DNA of 64,000 bases from assembly GCA_964019335.1 (NCBI GenBank), contig OZ025675.1:438501-502500 (forward strand). The letters run 5' to 3'. Positions 30,819 to 40,838 of this stretch are shown piece after piece. The first letter of the stretch is position 1, and the number at the start of each line of letters is the position of its first letter. The notes beneath the pieces are model-generated. The model ran no database searches, was not told the origin of the DNA, and saw nothing but the letters and a program-made list of their open reading frames with translations. This DNA comes from Diplonema japonicum. Taxonomy: Eukaryota > Euglenozoa > Diplonemea > Diplonemida > Diplonemidae. Position numbers and translations under genes: made by a program.

Positions 30819-32702
30819 TCAGTACACATATTTCTTTCTTACAACAGGGGTTTTTGTGTCCAGTAGTTCAAAGAGTGCTGTGGCTAGCGGTTCATTAGAA
30901 TAGCCAGAGAGCAATTCAATAGCCTCCAGTTTCTTCTTCCCATCTTCAAAGCAGTCTCCTTGCAGGTACAGCTTCGCTGCCTCGTTGTACTTCACCCAGT
31001 GCTTCGCCACCGACTCCTCCAGTGCGTACATCCACTCCTGGTCAAGGGAATGTTGCGGCACGGGATGCTGTGCTCTCCTCACACGGCTGTGGGTACGACT
31101 CCTCCCTCCTGACCTTGGTGTCAAGCTGCATTGCTCAGCAGAGGGGGTATCAAGGTTTGTCGGTGGCGGTGATACAGGTGGTGACACCACACCCTCCTCA
31201 TGGATCACTGCCTCCCACAGAATGGCTTCCTTCTCTTGAGCATGCTTCACAAAGGTGACCGCTTTGAGGACAATGCGCATTTCTTGTGTGACAGAGGCGT
31301 CCATGTAGGCAGCAGTGTTGCACACAACCCCAATACCCCACTCCGCACCGAGCCTCTCGTACACAGATGTCAGGACAGATGCGTGCCCGAAGATGCTGAA
31401 CCGCCTCACCTCGTTGTTCCCAAGGTCCCCAGCCAGAACCTTCCCACCGCACACGGCCACGTTCACTTCCATTCCTTTTCCTTGTCTCAGTGTGGTTGCT
31501 GTCTTCACCGCCGCCACTGCGTGTTGCATGCAGCGTTTTGAAGCGTTGAACGAGGCGTGCACGTGGTCCCCGACGAACAGGTCCAGCATCCCCTTCTGTG
31601 CACGAACAGCGTGCAGTGCGAACCCGATCACCTTCGCGTGGAGGCGGCTGAACTCTGCGTGATCCGCTTCCGCTGCTGCGATCGAGTTCTTCATGTTCAT
31701 CACCAGCATGGTGGCCCTTGTGGGTGCGAGGGCATGATACAGCTTCTTAGAGGCATTGGACAGGTCCGACTGTATAGACGGTGTGAGCGCGTGTGACTCC
31801 GACTGTGACTGGCTGCGCGACTGTGTGCTCGTCCCTTCTTCGGAGCTCGCAGAGTCGTCGCCTCCCTGCAAACAGGACTGGGGGAGGTAAGGTTTATACG
31901 ACCGGAGGTTCACAAGAATGGTGTGAAGCGCTTCATGCAGCTTTTCGGGGAGGTCTTCCTTCGAAAGGTCGAGGTGGGCGTCTGCCTCTTCAAGCTTGAA
32001 CCCTGCAAGGAAGGAGGCCACGTCGCGTGCTGCAAGAACACCCAGTTCCAACTTCTGTTTTTCAGCGAGAACCTCGTTGGCGAAGCCTCTTGTGAAGTAG
32101 TAGTCGAGGAGGAAGATAACGATCATCAAGATAAAGCTGAGCCCGGTTTTTTTGAAACCCCGCGCGCAGGGGAGGTTGGTACAGTTACAGGTTTCCTCCC
32201 AACGATAGTCGTGGTCACCGTTGAAGTCACCATCACCTATGTCGAGGAGGCCGAAGCGGGATACCTGTTCGGTTGCGGAGAATACCAGCCAGAAGCAGAG
32301 CACTGAGATGACAACGATGGAGGACCTTGACTTGATCCTGCACACGAGGAACACATCGACGACAAGTACGCCAAGGGCCCACAACCTGGGCAGCATGGCA
32401 CCCATGTTGTTGAAATCTACTAATATGATGGCAATAAGGTCCGCGTACCCCACAAGCTCTATGAAGGTGTCGGAGGGCTTCTTGTTCACAAACAGCCACA
32501 CCAAGCCGAACCCGTTTCCTGCGCACACAATGACAGATCCCACGATTGCCGTTGTGAATTTAGTAACGTACGCACCCACGGCTCCCAGCACGAACGGGAC
32601 GAGGAAGAACCAGAGTAGAATCTGCTTCCTCTTCACCATCACCTCATCATCGTCTGGGAGGGCCAGCATGCTGCTTAGGCAGCTCTGCGATTTTCTCGAC
32701 AT
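30819..32702 (-). CDS. Family-B six-TM pseudocyclase, copy B2
   Basis: 627 residues from Met at 32702; an upstream Met at 32759 would add a Lys-rich stretch encoded by the A-run leader and is unlikely. Starts MSRKSQSCLSSMLALPDDDE. Six hydrophobic segments span about 28-205, with an extracytosolic loop between TM5 and TM6 holding NGDHDYRWEE and a CNCTNLPC cysteine cluster. After TM6 come YYFTRGFANEVLAEK, a helical linker and SYKPYLPQSCL, then a Ser-rich linker, cyclase-homology domain (about 330-500), Pro/Ser-rich insert, WMYALEES, a TPR-like helix and a C-terminal KYVY. In the domain the first metal Asp is Asn (VMNMKNS), the second is kept (FVGDHVHAS), the purine Lys/Asp are Leu/Ser, and the transition-state Asn/Arg are lost. 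Predicted membrane pseudocyclase; ligand and partner unknown. Confidence 0.88.
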   Translation of the reverse strand: MSRKSQSCLSSMLALPDDDEVMVKRKQILLWFFLVPFVLGAVGAYVTKFTTAIVGSVIVCAGNGFGLVWLFVNKKPSDTFIELVGYADLIAIILVDFNNMGAMLPRLWALGVLVVDVFLVCRIKSRSSIVVISVLCFWLVFSATEQVSRFGLLDIGDGDFNGDHDYRWEETCNCTNLPCARGFKKTGLSFILMIVIFLLDYYFTRGFANEVLAEKQKLELGVLAARDVASFLAGFKLEEADAHLDLSKEDLPEKLHEALHTILVNLRSYKPYLPQSCLQGGDDSASSEEGTSTQSRSQSQSESHALTPSIQSDLSNASKKLYHALAPTRATMLVMNMKNSIAAAEADHAEFSRLHAKVIGFALHAVRAQKGMLDLFVGDHVHASFNASKRCMQHAVAAVKTATTLRQGKGMEVNVAVCGGKVLAGDLGNNEVRRFSIFGHASVLTSVYERLGAEWGIGVVCNTAAYMDASVTQEMRIVLKAVTFVKHAQEKEAILWEAVIHEEGVVSPPVSPPPTNLDTPSAEQCSLTPRSGGRSRTHSRVRRAQHPVPQHSLDQEWMYALEESVAKHWVKYNEAAKLYLQGDCFEDGKKKLEAIELLSGYSNEPLATALFELLDTKTPVVRKKYVY

Positions 32703-33036
32703 TTTTTTTTTTCCCTCCCTTTTTTTTTTTTTAAAAAGTTGAAAATGTGTCATGCACAATGGGGAAAAAAATTACTATGATGAGTGCGGGGGGGGGGGGG
32801 GGAGAGAGAGAGAACAACAACCCATCATTTTAACATTTTAACATGCAGGCGCGTTTTCTTTTTTTTTGTTGGTGCACACGATAATCCTCGGAAGGAGGAA
32901 AAAAAAAAAAAAAACTCATAGTTAAAAGACAATCCCACTTTGAGGACAGCCTGTCTGAGCTCGTATCTATTGATGCTCCCCTTCTGGAGCATAGCCTTCG
33001 AAAAAAAAAAAAGAAAAAAGAAAAAAAGAAAAAAAA

Positions 33037-33170
33037 GGTTACTGGCCGTGCTGGGGGTAAAACCTGGAGAAGTTTGTAAAACCCGTAAACACGTTGCCAA
33101 CGTTCCCCTTCTTGTTTTAGACAAGTCAAAGACTCATTCTTGCGGAAAAAAAAAAAAAAAAAAAAAAAAA
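33037..33170 (+). repeat. A-tailed SINE-like repeat, family GAACTGGCCG (long form)
   Basis: TTACTGGCCGTGCTGGGGG, then CCTGGAGAAGTTTGTAAA, CAACGTTCCCCTTCTTG and GACTCATTCTTGCGG(A)n. Shares the CCTGGAG(T/A)AGTTTGT piece with the 2111 copy. Confidence 0.6.
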
Positions 33171-33795
33171 GGAAAAAATAATCCGCGTACGCCTCACCTC
33201 ACCATACCCAGGTATATTACAAACAAAAGTTGGGCCTCCAGCTCGAGGGGTGAACCACATATTTGCAAGGTCTACATTTATTCTTCTACTGATCCTTCCT
33301 CAAGGTGGCTGTTACCCGGTTCTGGTATTGAGTGACATGAAATTGTCAGGAGGCCCTATTAAGGCGGGGGAGGGGGTTCTTTTTTTTAAAAAAGATTGAA
33401 AAAGTGGGGGGAATAGGTTTTCAGGCGAATAGACACCGGTGCGAACAGCCAAAAAAAAAAAAGACATAAGTTATAAAAAAAACTTTTTTTTTTGTTGGTT
33501 CACTCGGCAAAATCCTGAAAGAAATAGTTTTTTTTTTTTTTTTTTTTATTTTTTTTTCTTTTTTTATTTATAATGAGTTAAAGGAGGTCTTTGTGAGACG
33601 CCCCCTTGTTTTTATTCACTCACCTGCATCTAAAAAAAAAAAGGCACATTTGGTTTTTAGAAAGATAACCGAGGGTGACAATTTAATCTGGCGATGCGCC
33701 AAAAAAAAAATAAAAGAGACGAGATAAAGAAAGTTCCTGTTTTTTTTTTTGGACCCCTTTGTCTCTACTTATCTACCCCTTTCCCCTTCTGGGGC

Positions 33796-33837
<42 letters not shown>

Positions 33838-34253
33838 GATCTATTTTTGCGGTGGACTGGTGCCTGTCACCTGGTGCCGCCCGTCGGGGTTTGCCTGTCC
33901 GTCATGGACGGCATCTGCGCTAAGAACATCTGTCGCAGTCCCTCCAAATAGGGAGCTGTTTGGGTTGACGAGAACAAGGGTCTCTTGTCGTAGCCATGCA
34001 CGAGGATGACAATGCATTGAGGATGTACCGCAGGCGTGCGGCTTTTTTCTTCAACAGACTGCCCCATGTTCCCCGTTTAAGGATATACCACGTCTTCTAG
34101 ACCTCGCCAGGGTAACACATGTCGTCGCTCTTTCCAAAAAAAAAAAAAAAAAAAAAAAAAGATTCCTTGGTTCGAGAAGGCAGGACGTGCCTCTTTTTGC
34201 ATTGCTTCGAAAGAGAATAAACCACGTGACCACTCTAAACCCGTCTGGATATA
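33171..34253. other. Gene-free stretch with repeat fragments
   Basis: Contains a GAGTTAAAGGA-family copy (33575-33631, GAGTTAAAGGAGGTCTTTGT ... CTGCATCT then A11), the CTCGATCTATTTTTGC repeat (33834-33915) and very long A/T runs. No gene. Confidence 0.6.
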
Positions 34254-35588
34254 AAGGGGGGGCCCGAATAATTCCCCAAATAATTCTTTTTTTTTTTTCG
34301 GGGATTTTTCCGCTCCAAATTTCCCAAATAATTCCCGACCCCTTTCTTTTTTTTTTGGGGGGACCGGGGGGTGAGGGGGTCACATGGTAAGTCGTGCAAC
34401 GGGCTTTTCTCAGTCACGCCTGTGCAGGGTACTAGCCGACCTAACCCGTGTATACACCCCTTTTTTGACCAAAAACTCGATTTCCGCCTGGTTTTGGGCA
34501 CTTTTTGGGCACTTACGAGCAATTCTTTTGCATTTTGAACAGGGACCACGGGGGTTAGCACCTGGGGGTTATTGTGGGGGACTATTTTTCTTAACGCAAG
34601 AAGCTAGATGGTTCGTGATGAATGGTTCAAAATTTCATGGGATGGTACTTAGTTCGAAGGCGCTTTGTGGGTGGCCCGGGTGCTTCTGCGTTGCCGGAAG
34701 GGCACGTGGATTCATGTGTTGACAACTTATCTAGTATTTGCTTTCATGGCCCGCAATGTCAATGTTCCATTCTTGAGCAAGATCCCAAAGCTGTGCCGTA
34801 GCCCACTGGCAGTATTGTGAGGCTGCTTACGCAAGTAAGAGTGCTGGCCCGGCGAGCAAAAGGAAAAGTACGTATTGTGAGGCTGCTTCTGTGTGGCGCC
34901 GGCGATCCAGACCTCCCGCCATTTTGAGGGGTTAGGGGCTGCGGCAAGCAGCCGAGGCGGGACGTTGGTGATGACTGCAGCAGAGCGCCGAATCAACGTG
35001 GAACTGTGGGTAGGGCAGGCACATGAGAAAGCAACTGCTCGACACCTTTAGCTGTATGCGGTCCTGCGGCTACCTTCCAGGTAGTTCCGAGGAGACCATA
35101 CAGCTAAGGGCACTTAGCGAAGTAAGCACTTTGAAGGGGTCGGGCTTTAGACAGTGCAGCACAGAACGTAGTTGCGGGTGTTACAATGGACACTGCACCT
35201 GACGAGACTCCAGCAGCCCAAGCCCTTGCAGCTTCTCAAGCCCCGACAGATTCTCAAGCCTCTCAGACCCCTGCAACCTCCCAGCAACCACCTAACGCCA
35301 AAACCAGGCGGTCTGTCTGCAACGTTTGTGGGTTCTCCACAACCTGGGAGAAAAACTGTTTTAAAATTTCCCTTGGAAAAAAAAAGGGCATGAAAAAAAT
35401 CTTGGCACGATTTGGCATGTTAAGATTTCCGAAGTGCTCTAAGCCCCGCTCCCTGCTTTCCATGTGGCAGGCGACCCAGCCCAAATAAGTACAACCCAAA
35501 TAAGTGTATTCCAAATAATTCTTTTTTTTTTGGAGCCCTAACACCCCCCCTCCACTGCCCAAATAAAGGGATTATTCGGGGGGGCCTT
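34254..35588 (+). mobile_element. TA-flanked DNA transposon, copy 2 (inverted relative to 7302-8780)
   Basis: Left end AAGGGGGGGCCCGAATAAT, right end ATTATTCGGGGGGGCCTT, flanked by TA at 34252-34253 and 35589-35590. The plus strand 35186-35488 carries the same small protein as copy 1 (Ser/Ala/Gln repeats, CNVCGFSTTW) with a short insertion after the motif. The interior matches copy 1 in reverse over most of its length, with indels. No catalytic domain recognised, so probably non-autonomous or decayed. Confidence 0.75.
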
Positions 35589-35611
35589 TAGTAATTTTTT
35601 TTTTTCTTTTT

Positions 35612-35850
35612 ATTTTTATTTATCGCTCGTTTTAAAATTTCTTTGGCCGGGTCTAGGTGCGTAACGACACCTCCCCTTAAGCGAGTAGCTTATGTCGGCA
35701 AAAGAAAAAGCCCCCCCCCCCTACCGTGAGGAAACGGGGCCAAGAGGTGGTGCCGCACAGGTTGCACTCACTCCAATGTGTAGTTTAACTATTTTTTTTT
35801 TTTTTTTTTCAAAACAAGACTCCTTTCAATGAATGAAGGGCTTTTGTTTC
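35612..35850 (-). repeat. 0.24-kb repeat, inverted copy of 26930-27175
   Basis: AAAATTTCTTTGGCCGGGTC ... TCAATGAATGAAGGGCTTTT. Lies 22 bp beyond the end of the transposon. Confidence 0.65.
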
Positions 35851-36801
35851 AAGGGAAAAAAAAAAAAAAGGAATTTCGGGAGAAGTTGTTTTCCCCAGCC
35901 CATCGCCCCTTTAGAACTGTTTGATCAGACGGGTTTAGAGATATGGAACGTTTTTATTTTCTTTGAGAAGTAAATGATATCATAAATAATAAAAAATAAA
36001 AATAAAAAATCAGTTCGCGTTGTCCTTCCTTTTAGTATTAAAAGTACTCATTTGCGCTTGTTGACAAAATTAATTTGTTAAACCTATCCTTTTTGCACTG
36101 TCGACTGCTTTTAAATACTGAATCGAGAAGATAAAAAAAAAGATTTCTTCCCCCCCCCTTTTTTTTTCTTTCTTTCTTCTTTCTTTTCTCGCAAAAAAAA
36201 AAAAAAAAACAACAAAAAAAAAAGAAACACAAATAAGAACGGGAAAAAAAAAAAAAAAAAAAAAACCTATAGCTGGCAAGGAGTGTATGATCCGCGAACA
36301 AATAGATCATTGTACGGGCAATAGGGCAAAAACTAGAGATGCACACTGGTGGGCAGAATGTGTGTATAACACATGTGAAAATCAATTAATAATTTTCTGG
36401 GTCTATAGTAGAAAAGAAATAGAAGATATATATAGGAGATGAAAGAGGCGAATCTTGGTGACGAACAAATATCTATTTTTGCTCGGCACAACTAAAAAAA
36501 AAAAAAATATTACCGTGAATTTGACACTTTCGTTCACAGCATTCGCAGCAAAATGAGAAACCCGTGTCATTTATAAAGTGTAAACAACAGGCAGACACTT
36601 CGGTGAACGTATTTTTTTTTTTTTTTTTTTTTTTTTCCAACCTTCCCCCCCCCCCTTTTTTTCTTCAGTTTAGTGTGGTCAGACCGACAAAACAGAAGTC
36701 CCGGAGGTTTTTGGTGTAAGTATATAGTATAGAAATATTTAAGCCCCCTTCAACCCCTTTTCTTGAAAGCCAGCGAAGAAAAAAAAAAGAAAAAGAAAAA
36801 A
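35851..36801. other. Gene-free stretch
   Basis: AT-rich with homopolymers; no repeat family or gene recognised. Confidence 0.6.
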
Positions 36802-36894
36802 GAGGAACTGGCAGTTGTTTGTTTAGGCACAGTCCGAGAGGTCAACGTTCCCCTTTTGTTTATAGACAAGTCAAAACACTCGTTCTTGAAAGAA
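36802..36894 (+). repeat. A-tailed SINE-like repeat, family GAACTGGCCG
   Basis: GAGGAACTGGCAGTTGTTTG, then TCAACGTTCCCCTTTTG and ACACTCGTTCTTGAAAG. Immediately upstream of a mini-element copy. Confidence 0.55.
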
Positions 36895-36923
36895 AAGAGA
36901 AAAAACAAGAAAAAAAAGAAAAT

Positions 36924-36962
36924 TCACTATGATAGGAACGAAGTGGTTAGCAACGGCCCACC
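36924..36962 (+). repeat. Copy of the roughly 39-bp mini-element
   Basis: TCACTATGATAGGAACGAAG ... CAACGGCCCACC then TT and a long A run. One base differs from the consensus near the 3' end. No flanking duplication seen. Confidence 0.8.
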
Positions 36963-37133
36963 TTAAAAAAAAAAAAAAAAAAAAAAAAAAGAAGAAGAAT
37001 AACTTTTAAATATGCTCCGCAGTTACCTCAGGGGCAGTCCTCCTGGTTTAAACCGTCAATTTTCGCTGCTTAGTCCTTGGCTCTGATCTACACGCATTAA
37101 GAAAAAAAAAAAAAAGAGGAAAAAAAAAAAAAA

Positions 37134-37244
37134 ACTAGTTTGGCGCTTCATTTGTTTGTGCGCACGAGCGGGATTCTATCTAATAAAATAGCTCATTACG
37201 CTGCCATCAACTAGTTTTTTAGTCTCGACAATAATATTGTTAAA
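37134..37244 (+). repeat. 0.11-kb dispersed repeat after an A run, copy 2
   Basis: Matches 24999-25109 with two single-base differences and a small indel. Confidence 0.65.
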
Positions 37245-37278
37245 ACAAAAAAAGAGTCGGTTGATTGTTGTTTGTGCC

Positions 37279-37373
37279 GTGGCATTGTTGGGCTTATCCT
37301 TCTACAGGTTAATCCTGGTTTGTTTGTGCACAGCCGGGGTTAACCTGTAGAAGGATAAGCCCAACAATGCCAC
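37279..37373. repeat. Near-perfect long hairpin
   Basis: GTGGCATTGTTGGGCTTATC ... TTAATCCTGG faces CCGGGGTTAACCTG ... AAGCCCAACAATGCCAC with a 15-base loop; arms of about 40 bases with almost no mismatch. A single arm with changes is found near 53236-53285 (GGAAGGATAAGCCCAACCAA). Confidence 0.85.
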
Positions 37374-37420
37374 CACTACTCTTTTTAGCAATACACAATT
37401 CATTATCAATATAAAAAATA

Positions 37421-38160
37421 ATAGCTATTTATTAAATGAAAATCAGGTAGCCTGATTTCACGCGTGGGGTCCCCTTTTTGACGAGTAAAAAAACGAGTCA
37501 AAAAAGGGGACCCCACAAGTGAAATCATGCTCTGATTTTATTCAATACTGCATTTTATTTAATTCACTATGATAGGAACGAAGTGGTTAGCAACGGCCCG
37601 CCATTTAATGATGAGCTGCTCTCGAAAAGAATTTAGGTGCTAAGTGTGGCTTCGCTGCTGCCTGCTTGTAGCGGCGCAATGCGCGAGTCTTTACTGAACA
37701 CGGTACTGGGTTTGGTATGATCAATTCGGCGAATTGATGTTGACGTTTATGTCAAACGTGATTCTGTGCACTGCTGAAGAAAGTGGGCTGTGTCGAAGGG
37801 GGCAGGGCTGAAGGGGCGTGGGTTTGATCGAGTGGTAGGTGCAAAACCTCTCCCACTCCTTCTTGTAGGCTATTTTGCTTGCCGTTGGAAGCGTGTCTTC
37901 CATCACAGCTTTGGCCTCTTTCTCGAGGCTGATGCCCTTGGCTCGCTTCCCGGTCGCCTTCGGTTTTCTTCCCATTTTGCCAGAAATGACTGTGGGCGTG
38001 AAATAAAGTACCTGATTTTCACGCCCAGCAACGTTTGGCTTAAAAACATGAGGAAAAAACCAGATACTTTATTTCACGCCCAGGTCTGAGCGTGAAATAA
38101 AGTGAAACCTGATTTATATCTTCCGGCCTAAATTCTTTGAGAGAGCTGCTCAGAATTAAA
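37421..38160 (+). repeat. Fold-back element, copy 2, with recombinase-like coding fragment
   Basis: Palindrome at 37430-37550 as in the 10011 copy. Then an element whose ends are inverted repeats: ATGAGCTGCTCTCG(A)AAAGAATTTAGG near 37610 and CCTAAATTCTTTGAGAGAGC near 38129. Minus frame 37975 down to about 37820 reads a basic start (MGRKPKATGKRAKGIS), then LPTASKIAYKKEWERFCTYH, which resembles the N-terminal core-binding helix of tyrosine recombinases (S/T-x-x-x-Y-x-x-x-W-x-x-F). No catalytic part is present. Two further GCGTGAAATAAAGT hairpins lie at 37995-38115. Confidence 0.6.
37564..37602 (+). repeat. Roughly 39-bp mini-element inserted in the fold-back element, 7-bp duplication
   Basis: The empty site exists at 10141-10155 (CATTTTATTTAATGATGAGC). 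Here the same sequence is split: ATTTAAT (37557-37563), then TCACTATGATAGGAACG ... AACGGCCCGCC (39 bp), then ATTTAAT again (37603-37609) and GATGAGC. This is a clean insertion with a 7-bp target duplication. Confidence 0.9.
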
Positions 38161-38807
38161 TAAAATAAAATAAAATAAAGAACAAAGATTGAGGAAGTAG
38201 TCTTTGGAACAAAGAGTCAGCTGATTTGCTAGCCGTTTTTTTTTTTTTCAACTCTTCCCCCCCCCCCTTTTTTTTTCTCTGTTTTGCAAACAAAACAACT
38301 AGAAAGAGAAACGGTGATGTGTGAGGGGTCAATCCCACTTGAGGACCATTTTTAGACAACAAAAAAAAAAAGAGGGGAAAAAAAAACGCAGGAAAGAAAG
38401 GATAAAGGGAAGTGGAACTGAAAGGAACATAAAAAAAGAAGAAGATGACGTGTTAATTGTTCACAGGGTCGTACTCAGCAGGTACTAGCGGTTTGGCTCG
38501 GGAAAAATAAGTAGTAGCCAGTCTTGGCAGGGGGGAAAGAAAGGTTGCGAAGCGAAGAAAATAGAAAAATAAAAGCTGCCGTTTATCTTTTGGTGGCGGC
38601 TTCGTTATTTTCTTTTCTTTTTTTTTTTTTTTTTGCTCGGTTCCCCCATCCCCATCCCCAATAAGAACCTTAGGTCAAAGAGGATTAAAAAGAAAAAAAA
38701 AAAAAAAGAATTAGAAAAGAAAGAAAAGAAGGAAAAAAAAAAAGGTGTGTTTCTTTTCTTCGCATTCTCACGGAGGTCTCGCTGTTGAAGCGAAGCGACT
38801 AATATAT
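38161..38807. other. Gene-free stretch
   Basis: An AAAAT microsatellite (38156-38178), homopolymers and no recognised gene. Confidence 0.6.
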
Positions 38808-38864
38808 GAGTTAAAGGAAGTCTTTGTGAGACCCCCCCCTTGTTCTCATCTTCTACCTATCCCC
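38808..38864 (+). repeat. Short dispersed repeat, GAGTTAAAGGA family
   Basis: GAGTTAAAGGAAGTCTTTGT ... ATCTTCTACCTATCCCC, ending 35 bp from the stop codon of gene B3 on the other strand. Confidence 0.75.
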
Positions 38865-38898
38865 TAACTAATGAGAAGTAATCGATTATAGCGCCATT

Positions 38899-40776
38899 TC
38901 AGTACACTTGTTGCCTTCTGACAATAGGGGTCTTCTTCCGTATCAAGTCGGCCAAGGAGTCGGCAACGGGCTCGTTCGTGTAGGTTTCCAAAAGATCAAG
39001 GGCCTCGTTCTTTGCCCCGCGCTCACCGAAACATTCTCCTTGCAGGTACAGTTTCGCTGCCTCGTTGTACTTCACCCAGTGCTTTGTCCGAGACTCGTCC
39101 AGTGCGTACATCCACTCCTGGTCAAGGTGGCCCTGCTGCTGTTGTTCACGTATCCTTCTAAGTGATGTTATGCTTGTTGGTGCGGGTTCGATTCCATTCA
39201 CAGCTGCCGCCGCAGACGGCGGGTTAACTGTTGGGGAAGCAGGTGGCGTCAGGAAGCCAGGTTCCCCGTCCCCCAATGCTTCCCACAGGACCACTTCCTT
39301 GGAGTGGCTGTGTTTCACCAAGGTGATAGCTTTTAGGACAATGCGCATCTCTAGCGTGACAGATGCATCCATGTAAGCTGTGGTGTTGCACACAACCCCA
39401 ATGCCCCACTCCGCACCGAGCCTCTCGTACACAGATGCCAGTACTGCCGCGTTCCCCATGATGCTGAACCGCCTCACCTCGTTGTTCCCAAGGTCACCCA
39501 CCAGAACCTTCCCACTGCACGCGGCCACGTTCAATTCCACTCCTTTTTCCAATCTTGCTTGTTTCAGTGTGGTTGCTGTCTTCACCGCTGCCACTGCGTG
39601 TTGCATGCAGCGTTTTGACGCGTTGAACGAGGCGTGCACGTGGTCCCCGACGAACAGGTCCAGCATCCCCTTCTGTGCACGAACAGCGTGCAGTGCGAAC
39701 CCGATCACCTTCGCGTGGAGGCGGCTGAACTCAACGTGATCCACCTCCGCTGCTGCGATAGAGTTCTTCATGTTCATCACCAGCATGGTGGCCCTGGCAG
39801 GGGCAAGCACATGCATCATCTTCGATGCTGTGGACACGTCGGACATTACTGATGTGCTGTGTGCTGTGTGAGACTCCGACTGCGTGTGCGAGGCAGTGTG
39901 GGAGTGCGTGCTCTCCTCGTCGGAGCTGTCAGAGTCACCGACACGAAGACAAGACTGCGGGAGGTAAGGTTTATACGACCGGAGGTTCACAAGAATGGTG
40001 TGAAGCGCTTCGTGAAGTCTTTCGGGGAGGTCTTCTTTCGAAAGGTCGAGGTGGGCGTCTGCCTCTTCAAGCTTGAACCCTGCAAGGAAGGAGGCCACGT
40101 CGCGTGCTGCAAGAACACCCAGTTCTAATTTCCGTTTTTCAGCGAGAACCTCTTCAGCGAAGCCTCTTGTGAAGTAGAAGTCGAGAAGGAAGATGGTCAT
40201 CATGACAAAGAAGGTGAGCCCGACACTGGAGGCCTTCCTGCTGCACGGCATGTTGTCACAGCCGCACACCTTTTCCAAGCGGGTGTCGTGGTCACCGTTG
40301 AAACCACCGTCGCCGATGTCGAGGAGGCCGAAGCGGGTGGCGTCCTCGGTGCTGGTGATGATGAGCCAGAGGCAGAGGATTGCAAGGATGATGATGGAGG
40401 ACCTTGACCGTATCCTGCACACGAGCATCACATCGATGACGATGACAGTGAGAGCCCACAACCTGGGTATCATGGAACCCATCGAGTTCAGATCTGTGAA
40501 GATGATGGCAACGAGGTCCGCGTACCCCACAAGCTCTATGAAGGTGTCGGAGGGCTTCTTGTTCACAAATAGCCACACCAAGGCCATGATGTTGGTACCA
40601 GCTGACACATATGAGGCGATCTGCCCAGAGGTGACCGAGGTGACGAAAATCCCTGTCGCACCCAACAATAAAGGTATGATGAAGAACCAAATAAGGATCT
40701 TCTTTCGCTTGACCATCACCTCATCGTCGTCGGGGAGGGCGAGCTTGCTGACAAGCCATTTGTGCAGCGACCACAT
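38899..40776 (-). CDS. Family-B six-TM pseudocyclase, copy B3
   Basis: 625 residues, starting MWSLHKWLVSKLALPDDDE. Six TM segments between about 27 and 202; the TM5-TM6 loop carries NGDHD and the cluster CGCDNMPC, likely disulfide-bonded. YFTRGFAEEVLAEK leads into a helical linker ending SYKPYLPQSCL, then a His/Ser/Thr-rich spacer (282-325). The cyclase-homology domain is about 328-500: VMNMKNS (metal Asp replaced by Asn), FVGDHVHAS (second Asp kept), RRFSIMG (purine Asp replaced by Ser), no Asn/Arg pair. A Pro/Ala-rich insert precedes WMYALDES at about 555, a TPR-like helix and the ending RRQQVY. The N-terminal 280 codons are almost identical to B5. Upstream of the ATG the sequence is AT-rich with the site TTTAAA where B4 carries a transposon. 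Confidence 0.9.
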   Translation of the reverse strand: MWSLHKWLVSKLALPDDDEVMVKRKKILIWFFIIPLLLGATGIFVTSVTSGQIASYVSAGTNIMALVWLFVNKKPSDTFIELVGYADLVAIIFTDLNSMGSMIPRLWALTVIVIDVMLVCRIRSRSSIIILAILCLWLIITSTEDATRFGLLDIGDGGFNGDHDTRLEKVCGCDNMPCSRKASSVGLTFFVMMTIFLLDFYFTRGFAEEVLAEKRKLELGVLAARDVASFLAGFKLEEADAHLDLSKEDLPERLHEALHTILVNLRSYKPYLPQSCLRVGDSDSSDEESTHSHTASHTQSESHTAHSTSVMSDVSTASKMMHVLAPARATMLVMNMKNSIAAAEVDHVEFSRLHAKVIGFALHAVRAQKGMLDLFVGDHVHASFNASKRCMQHAVAAVKTATTLKQARLEKGVELNVAACSGKVLVGDLGNNEVRRFSIMGNAAVLASVYERLGAEWGIGVVCNTTAYMDASVTLEMRIVLKAITLVKHSHSKEVVLWEALGDGEPGFLTPPASPTVNPPSAAAAVNGIEPAPTSITSLRRIREQQQQGHLDQEWMYALDESRTKHWVKYNEAAKLYLQGECFGERGAKNEALDLLETYTNEPVADSLADLIRKKTPIVRRQQVY

Positions 40777-40838
40777 TCTTTATTTAAACCTATTTTTTTG
40801 TATTATTAAATAATTATGGCTTTGAGAAAAAAATGACA

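Noticed and set aside
32703-32759. Upstream start of B2 (and 55387 for B7, 57310 for B8)
   Set aside because: The added residues are Lys/Gly-rich translations of the leader runs and are not conserved among paralogues.
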